DNA of 64,000 bases, taken from Streptomyces sp. SLBN-31 (GTDB taxonomy: Bacteria > Actinomycetota > Actinomycetes > Streptomycetales > Streptomycetaceae). The DNA lies in NCBI RefSeq assembly GCF_006715395.1, contig NZ_VFNC01000001.1:1488001-1552000 (forward strand). Reading direction: 5' to 3'. The position numbers were made by a program, and so were the translations under genes. How positions within the stretch are numbered: the first letter of the stretch is position 1; the number at the start of each line of letters is the position of its first letter. The notes beneath the pieces are model-generated. The model was not told the DNA's origin. It made no database searches and was given only the letters and a program-made list of their open reading frames with translations. This document shows positions 26,344 through 34,982 of this stretch, one piece after another.

Positions 26344-27833
26344 CCGCCCGCCCGCGCGGCCGCTCCCTGCGCACCCGCCTGCTGCTCTTCGTCACCGCCA
26401 CTCTGGTCGCCGTGTGCGCCGCGATGGCGGGTACCACGGCGCTCTTCCAACGCTCCTATCTGATGGGCGAGTTGGACGACCGGGTCGGCGACGAGGTCAC
26501 CCTTGGCCTGGGCGGGGCCGAGCTGTCTGCGAACGACCGGGCGAGCCTGTCCTTCCTCAACGAGAACGGCCATCCCGCCGGGACGCTCGCCGCCCGGCTT
26601 GACGCGCACGGCGAAGTCGTGTCGGCGGCCGTCGTCCGCCAGGAGGCCCCGCCGCGGAACCTGACCGCGGACCAGCGCGCCGCCCTGCGCGGCATCGCGC
26701 CCGACGGGTCCGAGCACACCCGTACCGTGCCCGGACTCGGCGTCTACCGGATCGCCGCCGCGCGGTCGGGCGACGTACGAGTCCTGGCCGGACTGCCGAT
26801 GGCCGACGTCCGGGACACGATCGGAGCACTCGTGGCGGCCGAGGCCGCGGTGGCGGCGGCCGGTCTGGCGGTCGCGGGCGTCGTCTGCGCGGTGGTCATA
26901 CGACGGCAACTGCGCCCTCTGGGCCGGGTCGCCGCCACCGCCGCGGCTGTCACCCGGGTCCCGCTGGACCAGGGCGAGGTCACAGGCCTGACCCGGGTCC
27001 CCGTCCGGGACACGGACTGCGACAGCGAGGCCGGCCAGGTCGCGGCCGCCCTCAACCGGATGATCGACCACGTGGAGACCTCCCTCGCAGAGAGGCAGCG
27101 CAGCGAGGAACGCATGCGGCGCTTCCTGGCCGACGCCGGCCACGAACTGCGCACCCCGCTCGCCTCCATCGCCGGCTACGCGGAGCTGATGAACCGCGGC
27201 ACGGACCGGGTCGAGCCGGTGCTGGCCTGGCGGACGGTGTCGGCGGAGTCGGCGCGGATGACGGGACTGGTGGAGGACCTGCTGTTGCTGGCCCGGCTGG
27301 ATGGGGGACGCCCCCTGGAGCAGGCCGAGGTCGATCTCGCGGCCGTCGCCGCCGAGGCGGTGTGGCAGGCCCGGGCGTCGGACGACGGCCACCACTGGCA
27401 GCTCGCGCTGCACCTCGACGACGCGCCCGCCCTCGTCACCGGGGACCGGGCCAGGCTCCACCAGGCGCTGGCCAACCTGCTGGCCAACGCGCGCATGCAC
27501 ACGCCCGACGGCACGACGGTCCTGGTCGAGGTGGAGGCGACAGGGCAGCGGTGCGTGGTGCGGGTGCGGGACGACGGGCCGGGGATCGCGCCCGAACTGC
27601 TGCCGACGGTCTTCGAACCCTTCACCCGCGCCGGCTCCTCCCGGACCCGGCCCCCGGGAACGAAGGGCGGATCGGGGCTGGGGCTGGCGGTCGTCAGGGC
27701 CGTCGTCTCGGCGCACGGGGGGCGGATCGACGCGGAAAGCACCCCGGGCCGCACGGAGTTCACCGCCCAACTCCCGCTGCTCGCGAACCCGTTCACGGTG
27801 GAGTCGTCCAGCGGCACCCATGCCGTGCACTGA
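26340..27833 (+). CDS. Sensor histidine kinase, orphan
   Basis: A 497-residue membrane kinase. TM1 spans about 13-33, an extracytoplasmic sensor loop about 34-160, TM2 about 162-187, then HAMP. HisKA carries AGHELRTPLASIAGY (phospho-His near 263), and the HATPase domain has ANLLANARMHT (N box), DDGPGIAP and GGSGLGLAVV. ATG 26340 follows GGTGGAGGG. A response regulator normally sits beside such OmpR-class kinases, but none is found on either side. Its position just before the LPMO and GH92 genes hints at a carbohydrate or envelope signal, which is inference. Confidence 0.9.
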   Translation: MTARPRGRSLRTRLLLFVTATLVAVCAAMAGTTALFQRSYLMGELDDRVGDEVTLGLGGAELSANDRASLSFLNENGHPAGTLAARLDAHGEVVSAAVVRQEAPPRNLTADQRAALRGIAPDGSEHTRTVPGLGVYRIAAARSGDVRVLAGLPMADVRDTIGALVAAEAAVAAAGLAVAGVVCAVVIRRQLRPLGRVAATAAAVTRVPLDQGEVTGLTRVPVRDTDCDSEAGQVAAALNRMIDHVETSLAERQRSEERMRRFLADAGHELRTPLASIAGYAELMNRGTDRVEPVLAWRTVSAESARMTGLVEDLLLLARLDGGRPLEQAEVDLAAVAAEAVWQARASDDGHHWQLALHLDDAPALVTGDRARLHQALANLLANARMHTPDGTTVLVEVEATGQRCVVRVRDDGPGIAPELLPTVFEPFTRAGSSRTRPPGTKGGSGLGLAVVRAVVSAHGGRIDAESTPGRTEFTAQLPLLANPFTVESSSGTHAVH

Positions 27834-27989
27834 GCGCGTCCGTACGGTCGGCGCCCGAAGCCGACGCACGGCTCGCGGCGGCGGGCAGCCGGGTGGTGCG
27901 TCGGCTGGGGCGGCGTCGTATTCGAGTGGCCGGCGGCGCCGGGCGTTTACAAGCGGGCCCGACAGCGCTAACTTCCCCCACAGGCAGGG

Positions 27990-28003
27990 TGGGAGCGCTC
28001 CCA
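27990..28003. promoter_or_regulatory. CebR box TGGGAGCGCTCCCA
   Basis: A perfect 14-bp palindrome identical to the known CebR operator, through which Streptomyces senses cello-oligosaccharides. It lies about 115 bp before the LPMO start, placing this gene in the cellulose regulon. A weaker LacI-like match, GACAGCGCTAAC, lies at 27961-27972. Confidence 0.85.
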
Positions 28004-28116
28004 TAAGGTGACGGACCGGAACCCGCCGCCCTCGGGTCCGCTCCCACCCCGCTCGACAGCTCACGCGCACCCCGCACCCGCATCCGTACGGCCGTACGCG
28101 AAGGATGACATCTGTC

Positions 28117-29199
28117 ATGATCCTGTCAATACTGGGAACGGGCCGCCGATCAGCGTCCTCGGCGCGCACCCGGGCCCTCTTCCTCGTCCTGGTCTCCCTC
28201 CTCGCCACGCTCCCGGCCCTCGCCCTCGTCGTCACGGCGGGCGGCAGGGCGGAGGCCCACGGCACCCCCATGAAACCCGGCAGCCGCACCTTCCTGTGCT
28301 GGCAGGACGCCCTCACCGACACCGGCGAGATCAAGCCGGTCAACCCGGCGTGCAAGGCCGCCCAACAGGTCAGCGGCACCACGCCGTTCTACAACTGGTT
28401 CTCCGTGCTGCGCTCCGACGGCGCCGGCCGCACCCGCGGCTTCGTCCCGGACGGGGAGTTGTGCAGCGGAGGCAACCCCAACTTCACCGGCTTCAACCTC
28501 CCGCGGAGCGACTGGCCGGTCACCCACCTCACGTCGGGCGCGACCGTCGACTTCTCCTACAACGCCTGGGCGGCGCACCCGGGTTGGTTCTACGTCTACA
28601 TCACCAAGGACGGCTTCGACCCGACCAAGCCGCTCACCTGGAACGACCTCGAGGACAAGCCCTTCCTCACGATCGACCACCCGCCCCTGAACGGCACCCC
28701 GGGCACGGTCGAGGCCAACTACTCCTGGTCCGGCAAGCTCCCCGACAACAAGTCCGGGCGCCACATCGTCTACATGGTCTGGCAGCGCTCGGACAGCGCG
28801 GAGACCTTCTACTCCTGCTCCGACGTCGTCTTCGACGGCGGCCACGGCGAGGTGACCGGCATCCACGAGCCGGGCAACCCCACCGACCCCGTCCCGGGCA
28901 CCTGCTCCGCCACCCGCAGGACCACGGGCAACTGGAGCGGCGGCTACCAGTCCGAGGTCACCGTCACCAACACCGGTGACGTCCCCATGCTGGGCTGGAT
29001 GGTCGACTTCACGCTGCCGGGCGGCCAGTCGGTGGCGAGCCTGTGGAACGGCAACGCGACCTACACGGGCCAGGACGTGATGGTCCACAACGCCGACTGG
29101 AACGGATCACTGAGCCCAGGACAGAGCACGGCCTTCGGGTACGTCGTCCAGGGCGACGGAGGTGATACGGCGACCACCCTTCCCTGCCAGGTCGGTTGA
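28117..29199 (+). CDS. Secreted AA10 lytic polysaccharide monooxygenase with CBM2
   Basis: About 360 residues. A signal peptide ends AEA before His 48 (HGTPMKPGSR). That His must be N-terminal after cleavage, because it forms the copper brace of LPMOs; the second copper His is in WAAHPGWFYVYITKDG. The AA10 domain spans about 48-240, a Pro/Thr linker follows, then a CBM2 (about 260-360, with NWSGGYQSEVTVTNTG and W-rich surface strands). It oxidatively cleaves crystalline cellulose or chitin; CBM2 and the CebR box favour cellulose. ATG 28105 is an alternative start adding four residues. Confidence 0.93.
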   Translation: MILSILGTGRRSASSARTRALFLVLVSLLATLPALALVVTAGGRAEAHGTPMKPGSRTFLCWQDALTDTGEIKPVNPACKAAQQVSGTTPFYNWFSVLRSDGAGRTRGFVPDGELCSGGNPNFTGFNLPRSDWPVTHLTSGATVDFSYNAWAAHPGWFYVYITKDGFDPTKPLTWNDLEDKPFLTIDHPPLNGTPGTVEANYSWSGKLPDNKSGRHIVYMVWQRSDSAETFYSCSDVVFDGGHGEVTGIHEPGNPTDPVPGTCSATRRTTGNWSGGYQSEVTVTNTGDVPMLGWMVDFTLPGGQSVASLWNGNATYTGQDVMVHNADWNGSLSPGQSTAFGYVVQGDGGDTATTLPCQVG

Positions 29200-29215
29200 C
29201 CCGGCGGACGCTCGG

Positions 29216-29264
29216 GCTCGGGGCGGACCCGGTGGCGGCGTGGCGCTCCACCGGGTCCGCGAGC
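29216..29264 (+). terminator. Strong hairpin terminator after the LPMO gene
   Basis: CGGACCCGGTGG (29224-29235) pairs perfectly with CCACCGGGTCCG (29248-29259), flanked by a further GCTCG/CGAGC pair. It lies directly downstream of the LPMO stop. Confidence 0.8.
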
Positions 29265-29326
29265 CGGGCAGGCCGGGGGAGTACCTGTCCGGATGGTGCT
29301 GGCTTGTGGCGACGCCGCGATGCGAC

Positions 29327-29383
29327 GACAACGTTGTCTATGGGTCTGCACATGACTTTACCGCGTCAACCGACAACGCTGTC
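29327..29383. promoter_or_regulatory. Paired LacI-type operators upstream of the first GH92 gene
   Basis: GACAACGTTGTC (29327-29338) is a perfect 12-bp palindrome, and GACAACGCTGTC (29372-29383) is a one-base variant; they start 45 bp apart. The first recurs exactly before the second GH92 gene (46032-46043). The central CG and size are typical of LacI-family operators. The rest of the 29265-29536 gap holds only the presumed promoter. Confidence 0.7.
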
Positions 29384-29536
29384 AATCGAGTTGGCCTGCC
29401 TGATTGGGCCCGTACGGATGTCCTTGCGGTGCGCCCGCGCCCGCCCTCTTCCGTGATACGCGTGACGCACGCTACTGTCCCTGCGGCTTGTGCGACCCGT
29501 GGTGCGCGACCCGTCCGAAGGAGGAGGGGCCGCCTC

Positions 29537-32500
29537 ATGCGCCTGCGCCCTGCGTCCCTGCTGCTGGCCGCCGTTCTGGCGGTCACCGGTGCCACGCCCG
29601 CCCTGGCGGCCACCGCGGCACCCCCCGAACTGCTCAAGGACCCCACCCCGTACGTCGATCCGCTGATCGGCACGAAGAACGGCGGGGACGTCTTCCCGGG
29701 CGCCGTCACCCCGTTCGGCATGTTCTCCTTCAGTCCGGAGAACACCAGAGGCGACGCCACCCGCACCGCCGCGCCGGGCGGCTACCAGTACGACGCCACC
29801 CGTATCAGAGGCTTCAGCCTCACCCACATGTCCGGCACGGGCTGCGCGGGCGGCAGCGGCGACATCCCGTTCTTCCCCTACGCCGGTGAGGTCACCTCCT
29901 CGCCGGCCGCCGACACCAAGGACGCCGTCTACGCCTCCGACTTCCGCCACACCGACGAGACGGCCGAGCCCGGCCACTACAAGGTCGGCCTGGCGTCGGG
30001 CGTCACCGCCGACCTGGCGGCCACGGCCCGCACCGGCTCGGCCCGTTTCACCTACCCCGCGGACAAACCGGCCTCCCTGCTCATCCGCACCGCCAACTCC
30101 GAGGTGGGATCGACCGATTCCTCGGTCACCATCGACCCGAAGACCCGTACCGTCTCCGGTTCGGTGACCTCCGGGAACTTCTGCGGCTACCTCGACCCCG
30201 AAGGCCAACGCGCCTACTACACGCTCTACTTCACCGCCCGCTTCGACCGCGCCTTCAAGGCGACCGGAACCTGGCAGGACGACACGCTGAACCCCGGCTC
30301 GACCTCGGCCTCCGGAGGCACCGGAGGCTTTTCCCACGGTGGCCGGCCGGTCGCCGGCAAGGGGGCGGGCGGCTACGTCGAGTTCGCGCCCGGCGAGGGC
30401 CCCGTCGGCGTCAAGGTCGGCATCTCCTACGTCAGCCGGGCGGGCGCCGAGGCGAACCTCGCCGCCGAGAACCCGCCGCACCGCTCCTTCGGCGCGGTGC
30501 GGGACGCGGCCCGCCGGGCCTGGCGCGACCGGCTGGACGCCATCCGCGTGGGCGGCGGCACCGACGACGAGCGCACCACCTTCTACACCGCGCTGTACCA
30601 CTCCCTCCTGCACCCGAACGTCATCAGCGACGCCGACCGCCGCTACCGAGGCAGCGACGGCAAGGTGCACACCGTCGGCGGCGGTCACCGGGCGCAGTAC
30701 GGCACCTTCTCCGGCTGGGACGTCTACCGCGACCAGGTGCAGCTGCTCACCCTCCTCGACCCGAGGACCGGGTCCGACATCGCCCAGTCGCTGTACGAGC
30801 TCGCCCGGCAGAACGGCGGCGTCTGGGACCGCTGGCTGCACGGCGCGAGCGGCACCCACGTCATGAACGGCGACCCGTCCCCGACCGCCCTCGCCGGCAT
30901 CCGCGCCTTCGGCGGCACGGACTTCGACCTGCGCGGTGCGCTGAAGTCCCTGGTCCGGGCGGCCACCGTGCCGACCGAGCAGGACCTGTCCGCGGCCGGC
31001 AAGCCCGTCCTGTCGGTCGGCCAGCGGCCTTCGCTCGACAAGTACCTGAAGCTGCACTACATGCCGTCCGTCTCCAACGCCTGGGGCGGCGCCGCGGAGA
31101 CCCTGGAGATGTCCGGTGCGGACTTCTCGCTCTCCCAACTCGCGGCCGCGGCAGGGGAGAAGGCCACCTCGAAGGCCTTCGCCGAGCGCGCGCAGTGGTG
31201 GCAGAACAACTTCAACATCGCCGCGGACCCCACCGGCGGCTACATCGCCAACCGCAAGGCGGACGGCAGCTGGGTCACCGGCTTCACCCCGGCCACCGGC
31301 AACGGCTTCGTCGAGGGCACGGCCGCCCAGTACACCTGGATGGTCCAGCACGACCCGGCCGGACTCTTCGCGGCGATGGGCGGCAGGGACAAGGCGCTGG
31401 CCCGGCTCGACGCCTTCTTCCACGACGGCGACGGCGGCTGGTCCTTCACCGGCGGGGGCGGCGACAAGTCCGAGCTGGACAACGAACCCTCGATCAACGT
31501 GCCCTACCTGTACGACTACGCGGGCGCCCCGTACAAGACGCAGGAGACCGTCCGCGCGGCGATGAGACAGCTGTGGTCCACCCAGCCCGGTGGCATCCCC
31601 GGCAACGACGACCTCGGCGCGATGTCCGCCTGGTATGTCTTCTCCGCCCTCGGCATGTACCCACAGGTCCCTTCCCGCGCCGAACTCGCCCTGGCCTCAC
31701 CGCTGTTCGCGCGCATCGAGATCGACCGCCCGCACGGCAACGACATCTCCGTGCGGGCGGCGGGTGCCGCCGCCGACACCCCGTACATCACCTCGCTGAA
31801 GGTCGACGGCCGTACCAGCGGGCGTCCCTGGCTCCCGGCGTCCTTCGTGCGGGACGGCGGACGGCTGGACTACACGCTCTCCGGTACGCCGGACAAGACC
31901 TGGGGCGGCGACCCGTCCGACGCGCCGCCCTCCTTCCGCGCGGGCGAACAGCCGTACCAGATCGGCGTCGGTCCCACCACGGCGACCGTCGCGCCCGGCG
32001 GAAGCGCGAAGGTCGGCATCCGGGCGCTGTCGATGAGCGGGGGCGCGGGCCCCGAGGTGCGGTTCAAGGTCGAGACGCCGGACGGGATCGCCGCGACACC
32101 CGCCGAGGGAACGGTCGCCGACGGGAAGCAGGAGATCACCCTCACGTCGGCGGCGGACACCGCACAGGGCTTCTACGACGTCGAGGTCACCGTCACCTCG
32201 CAGGGCACCTCCTACGAGCAGCCCGTCGCCCTGACCGTCGCGGCCCCCGGCACTCTGCTCGCCGCCTACGACAACACCGGTGTCTCCGACGACGAGGGCG
32301 ACCACGACGAGGCCGACTACGACGGCGGCGGCTGGAGCTACTCCCGCCAGGCCCTCGCCGCGGCCGGGCTCACCGCGGGCGGGCGGGGCACGGTGCAGGG
32401 TCTCGCCTTCACCTGGCCCGCCTCCCCGAGCGGCCGCCCCGACAACGTCTCCGCCGCCGGGCAGACCATTGAACTCGGCGATCCCGTGCGCACGTTGTCG

Positions 32501-32809
32501 TTCGTCGGCAGCGCCGTCAACGGCAACCAGCAGACCCAGGCCACCGTCACCTACTCCGACGGCGGCACCGACACTGTCGACCTGTCCTTCACCGACTGGA
32601 CCGTCGGCGGAGGCGGCGGCACCGTCCAGTACGGCAACGAGGTCGTCGCCAGGACCGCGTACCGCAATGTCGCCGGCGCCGACAAGGACCCGGTGGCGAC
32701 GTACGTCTTCGCCACCAAGCCCTTCACGGCACCGGAGGGGAAGACCATCGCGAGCGTGAAGCTGCCGCGGAACGCGGACCTGCACGTGTTCACCCTCGCG
32801 ACCGGCTGA
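29537..32809 (+). CDS. Secreted GH92 alpha-mannosidase
   Basis: A 1090-residue exported enzyme. The signal peptide is about 1-25. A GH92 N-terminal beta-sandwich follows (YVDPLIGTKNGGDVFPGAVTPFGM), then an (alpha/alpha)6 barrel with DNEPSINVPYLYDYAGAP and GNDDLGAMSAWYVFSALGMYP, where the general acid/base Glu and Asp lie. A NEW3-like domain (about 830-900) and a C-terminal beta module complete it. GH92 enzymes are calcium-dependent exo-alpha-mannosidases acting on yeast mannan and N-glycans. ATG 29537 follows AAGGAGGAGGGG. Its 3' end overlaps the convergent esterase by 20 bp. Confidence 0.9.
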   Translation: MRLRPASLLLAAVLAVTGATPALAATAAPPELLKDPTPYVDPLIGTKNGGDVFPGAVTPFGMFSFSPENTRGDATRTAAPGGYQYDATRIRGFSLTHMSGTGCAGGSGDIPFFPYAGEVTSSPAADTKDAVYASDFRHTDETAEPGHYKVGLASGVTADLAATARTGSARFTYPADKPASLLIRTANSEVGSTDSSVTIDPKTRTVSGSVTSGNFCGYLDPEGQRAYYTLYFTARFDRAFKATGTWQDDTLNPGSTSASGGTGGFSHGGRPVAGKGAGGYVEFAPGEGPVGVKVGISYVSRAGAEANLAAENPPHRSFGAVRDAARRAWRDRLDAIRVGGGTDDERTTFYTALYHSLLHPNVISDADRRYRGSDGKVHTVGGGHRAQYGTFSGWDVYRDQVQLLTLLDPRTGSDIAQSLYELARQNGGVWDRWLHGASGTHVMNGDPSPTALAGIRAFGGTDFDLRGALKSLVRAATVPTEQDLSAAGKPVLSVGQRPSLDKYLKLHYMPSVSNAWGGAAETLEMSGADFSLSQLAAAAGEKATSKAFAERAQWWQNNFNIAADPTGGYIANRKADGSWVTGFTPATGNGFVEGTAAQYTWMVQHDPAGLFAAMGGRDKALARLDAFFHDGDGGWSFTGGGGDKSELDNEPSINVPYLYDYAGAPYKTQETVRAAMRQLWSTQPGGIPGNDDLGAMSAWYVFSALGMYPQVPSRAELALASPLFARIEIDRPHGNDISVRAAGAAADTPYITSLKVDGRTSGRPWLPASFVRDGGRLDYTLSGTPDKTWGGDPSDAPPSFRAGEQPYQIGVGPTTATVAPGGSAKVGIRALSMSGGAGPEVRFKVETPDGIAATPAEGTVADGKQEITLTSAADTAQGFYDVEVTVTSQGTSYEQPVALTVAAPGTLLAAYDNTGVSDDEGDHDEADYDGGGWSYSRQALAAAGLTAGGRGTVQGLAFTWPASPSGRPDNVSAAGQTIELGDPVRTLSFVGSAVNGNQQTQATVTYSDGGTDTVDLSFTDWTVGGGGGTVQYGNEVVARTAYRNVAGADKDPVATYVFATKPFTAPEGKTIASVKLPRNADLHVFTLATG

Positions 32810-33803
32810 CCTCCAACAGAGCAGCCAACCAGTCGAGTTGGCGGCGCACATGCACCGCGTCGCCGCCCTCGTGGCCGTTGTAGGGATAGGCGCGGATCTC
32901 CTTGCGGGGGTCCGCGCCGCTCAGTTCCGCATACCGGTTGAAGGCCGCGTACGCCCCGCTCGGCGGGCACACCGTGTCGCGCAGGCCGACCCCGAAGTGG
33001 GCCGGGGCGTGGGCCCGCCGCGCGAAGGAGATCCCCTCCACGTAGGAGAGGGTGCGGTACGCGGCCGCCTCCGCGCCGCGATGCACGGCGAGGTAGGCCG
33101 CGATCTCGCCGTACGGACCGGCGTCGGTGAGGTCGAGGGCGCGCCGGACACCGCACAGGAAGGGGGCGCTGACCAGGACCGCCGCCAGGTCAGGCACCAG
33201 CCCCGCGACGGCCAGGGCGAGTCCGCCGCCCTGGCTGTTCCCGACGGCCGTGACACGGCGGCCGTCCACGCCCGGCAGCGCGCGCACGGCCGCGACCGCA
33301 CGCACCGCGTCCGTGATCAGCCGACGGTAGTGGTAGTCGCGCGGGGCGAGCAGGCCGCGCACCGCCGCGCCCGGGCCGCCCGCTGCGGAGCCCGCCCACG
33401 GGTCCGGGGTGTCGCCGCCGCAGCCGTACTGGTCGCCCTGGCCGCGGTTGTCCATGAGCAGATGCGCGTATCCGGCGGACACCCAGGTCAGCCGCTCGTG
33501 GGGGAGGCCGCGCCCGCGCCCGTACCCGGCGTACTCCACGACCGCGGGAAGGTCGTCGCGGGTCCCGGCGGGCCGGCTGAACCAGGCGCGCACCGGATCG
33601 CCCTCGAAGCCCCTGAAGGTCACGTCCCAGGTCTCCGTCAGCCGCAGGCCGCTCCGCACCGGGGTCACGGTCGCCAACGGCTCCGCCCGGTCGGCCTCTT
33701 GGAGCGTGCCGAGCCAGAACTCGTCGAAGTCGGGGGGCTCCTCGACGTCCGGACGGTGGCGCTCCAGCTCGGTCAGCGGCAGGTCGAACGCGGGCACGGC
33801 CAC
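32790..33803 (-). CDS. CE7-type acetylxylan esterase / cephalosporin-C deacetylase
   Basis: A roughly 337-residue cytoplasmic alpha/beta hydrolase. The nucleophile elbow is GNSQGG, the Asp is in GLRDTVCPP, and the His is in YNGHEGG. The RGQGDQYG motif and the N-terminal PDVEEPPDFDEFW are typical of CE7 enzymes, which remove acetyl groups from xylo-oligosaccharides after uptake. No signal peptide is present, fitting intracellular action next to the importer. The start (GTG 33803) is uncertain, since another GTG two codons on has a better purine tract. It is divergent from the ABC transporter operon. Confidence 0.87.
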   Translation of the reverse strand: MAVPAFDLPLTELERHRPDVEEPPDFDEFWLGTLQEADRAEPLATVTPVRSGLRLTETWDVTFRGFEGDPVRAWFSRPAGTRDDLPAVVEYAGYGRGRGLPHERLTWVSAGYAHLLMDNRGQGDQYGCGGDTPDPWAGSAAGGPGAAVRGLLAPRDYHYRRLITDAVRAVAAVRALPGVDGRRVTAVGNSQGGGLALAVAGLVPDLAAVLVSAPFLCGVRRALDLTDAGPYGEIAAYLAVHRGAEAAAYRTLSYVEGISFARRAHAPAHFGVGLRDTVCPPSGAYAAFNRYAELSGADPRKEIRAYPYNGHEGGDAVHVRRQLDWLAALLEVSRSRG

Positions 33804-33905
33804 CTCGCAGGAGTCGGGCGGAGCATGGAAACTTGCGGAGTCCTACCCAGCCGTCCGTGCGTTGCAACTCCCTTCATCCGTCTCAGAAGACTGCCGCAGC
33901 ACCCA

Positions 33906-33969
33906 TTGACAGCGCTTTCTAACAGCCTCTAAGTTGCGCCAAGTTACCGGTAAGAGCTCGAAAGTTTCG
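33906..33969. promoter_or_regulatory. Operator cluster upstream of the ABC importer operon
   Basis: Three palindromes lie in 64 bp. TTGACAGCGCTTTCTAA (33906-33922) is a LacI-type site related to GACAACGTTGTC. TTACCGGTAA (33944-33953) is perfect. CGAAAGTTTCG (33959-33969) is perfect and matches the GAAANTTTC element known from Streptomyces xylanase promoters. Together they suggest control of the importer by xylan or related sugars, shared with the divergent esterase. The rest of 33804-34001 shows nothing else. Confidence 0.55.
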
Positions 33970-34001
33970 GCCACTTCTCCGCCCCCACGGGAGGACCGAG
34001 C

Positions 34002-34982
34002 ATGAGCACCACCACCAAGACGGCCCCTCCGCCGGGCGCCCGGAACACCCCGCGATCGACGCCCCGGCCCGCCGGGCGCGGCGGCGGCCGGCGCCGGGCA
34101 CTGCGCCGCGACTGGCAGCTGTACTCGCTCGCCGTCCTGCCGCTGCTGTTCTTCCTGGTCTTCCGCTATCTGCCGATGATCGGCAACGTCATCGCCTTCC
34201 GGCGCTTCGAGCCGGGCGGCTCGATGTTCGGCGAGGAGTGGGTGGGCCTGCGCTACGTGCGCATGTTCCTCAGCGACCCGACCTTCTGGCAGGTGTTCCG
34301 CAACACGCTGTGGCTCGGCGGTCTCACGCTGGTCTTCTGCTTCCCGGTCCCGATCGTCCTCGCGCTGCTGCTGAACGAGGTGCGGCGACGCTCGCTGAAA
34401 CGGTTCGTGCAGTCGGTGTCGTACCTTCCGCACTTCCTGTCGATCGTGATCGTCGCGGGCGTCACGATGCAGATGCTCGCCACCGACGGCCCGGTCAACC
34501 ACGTCCTGGGCCGGCTCGGTCACGACCCGATCCGCTTCATCCAGGAACCCGACTGGTTCCGCACCATCTACGTCGGCTCCGAGATCTGGCAGACCGCCGG
34601 CTGGGGCACGATCCTCTACCTCGCCGCGCTCACCACGATCGACGAGGACCTGTACGAGGCCGCGCGCATCGACGGCGCCAACCGCTGGCAGCAGATCTGG
34701 CACGTCACCCTGCCCGGCATCCGCCCGACGATGATCACGCTGCTGATCCTCAACATCGGCACCTTCATGGCGGTCGGCTTCGAGAAGGTCCTGCTGCTCT
34801 ACAACCCGCTGACCTACCCGAGCGCCGACGTGATCTCGACGTACGTCTACCGGGCCGGCGTCGAGTCCAACAGCTTCAGCTACGCCGCCGCGATCGGCCT
34901 GTTCGAGGCGGTCATCGGCCTGGTTCTGATCACCTCCGCCAACCAGCTCTCGCGCCGCACAGTGGGGACCAGCCTGTGGTGA
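34002..34982 (+). CDS. ABC sugar transporter permease, LplB type
   Basis: A 326-residue inner-membrane permease with six predicted helices after a basic N-terminal stretch. The cytoplasmic EAA loop EAARIDGANRWQQIWHVTLPGI docks the ATPase. It has the features of LplB/AraP-type CUT1 permeases used for large or acidic oligosaccharides (long N-terminus, PHFLSIVIVAG). GGGAGG precedes ATG 34002. It starts the operon permease-permease-binding protein-DUF624-GH42. No ATPase gene is present, so it probably uses a shared MsiK-type ATPase, as is usual in Streptomyces. Confidence 0.9.
   Translation: MSTTTKTAPPPGARNTPRSTPRPAGRGGGRRRALRRDWQLYSLAVLPLLFFLVFRYLPMIGNVIAFRRFEPGGSMFGEEWVGLRYVRMFLSDPTFWQVFRNTLWLGGLTLVFCFPVPIVLALLLNEVRRRSLKRFVQSVSYLPHFLSIVIVAGVTMQMLATDGPVNHVLGRLGHDPIRFIQEPDWFRTIYVGSEIWQTAGWGTILYLAALTTIDEDLYEAARIDGANRWQQIWHVTLPGIRPTMITLLILNIGTFMAVGFEKVLLLYNPLTYPSADVISTYVYRAGVESNSFSYAAAIGLFEAVIGLVLITSANQLSRRTVGTSLW

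Noticed and set aside
26088..28382. 764-codon minus-strand frame across the kinase
   Set aside because: No ribosome site or domain; the kinase on the plus strand has all catalytic motifs.
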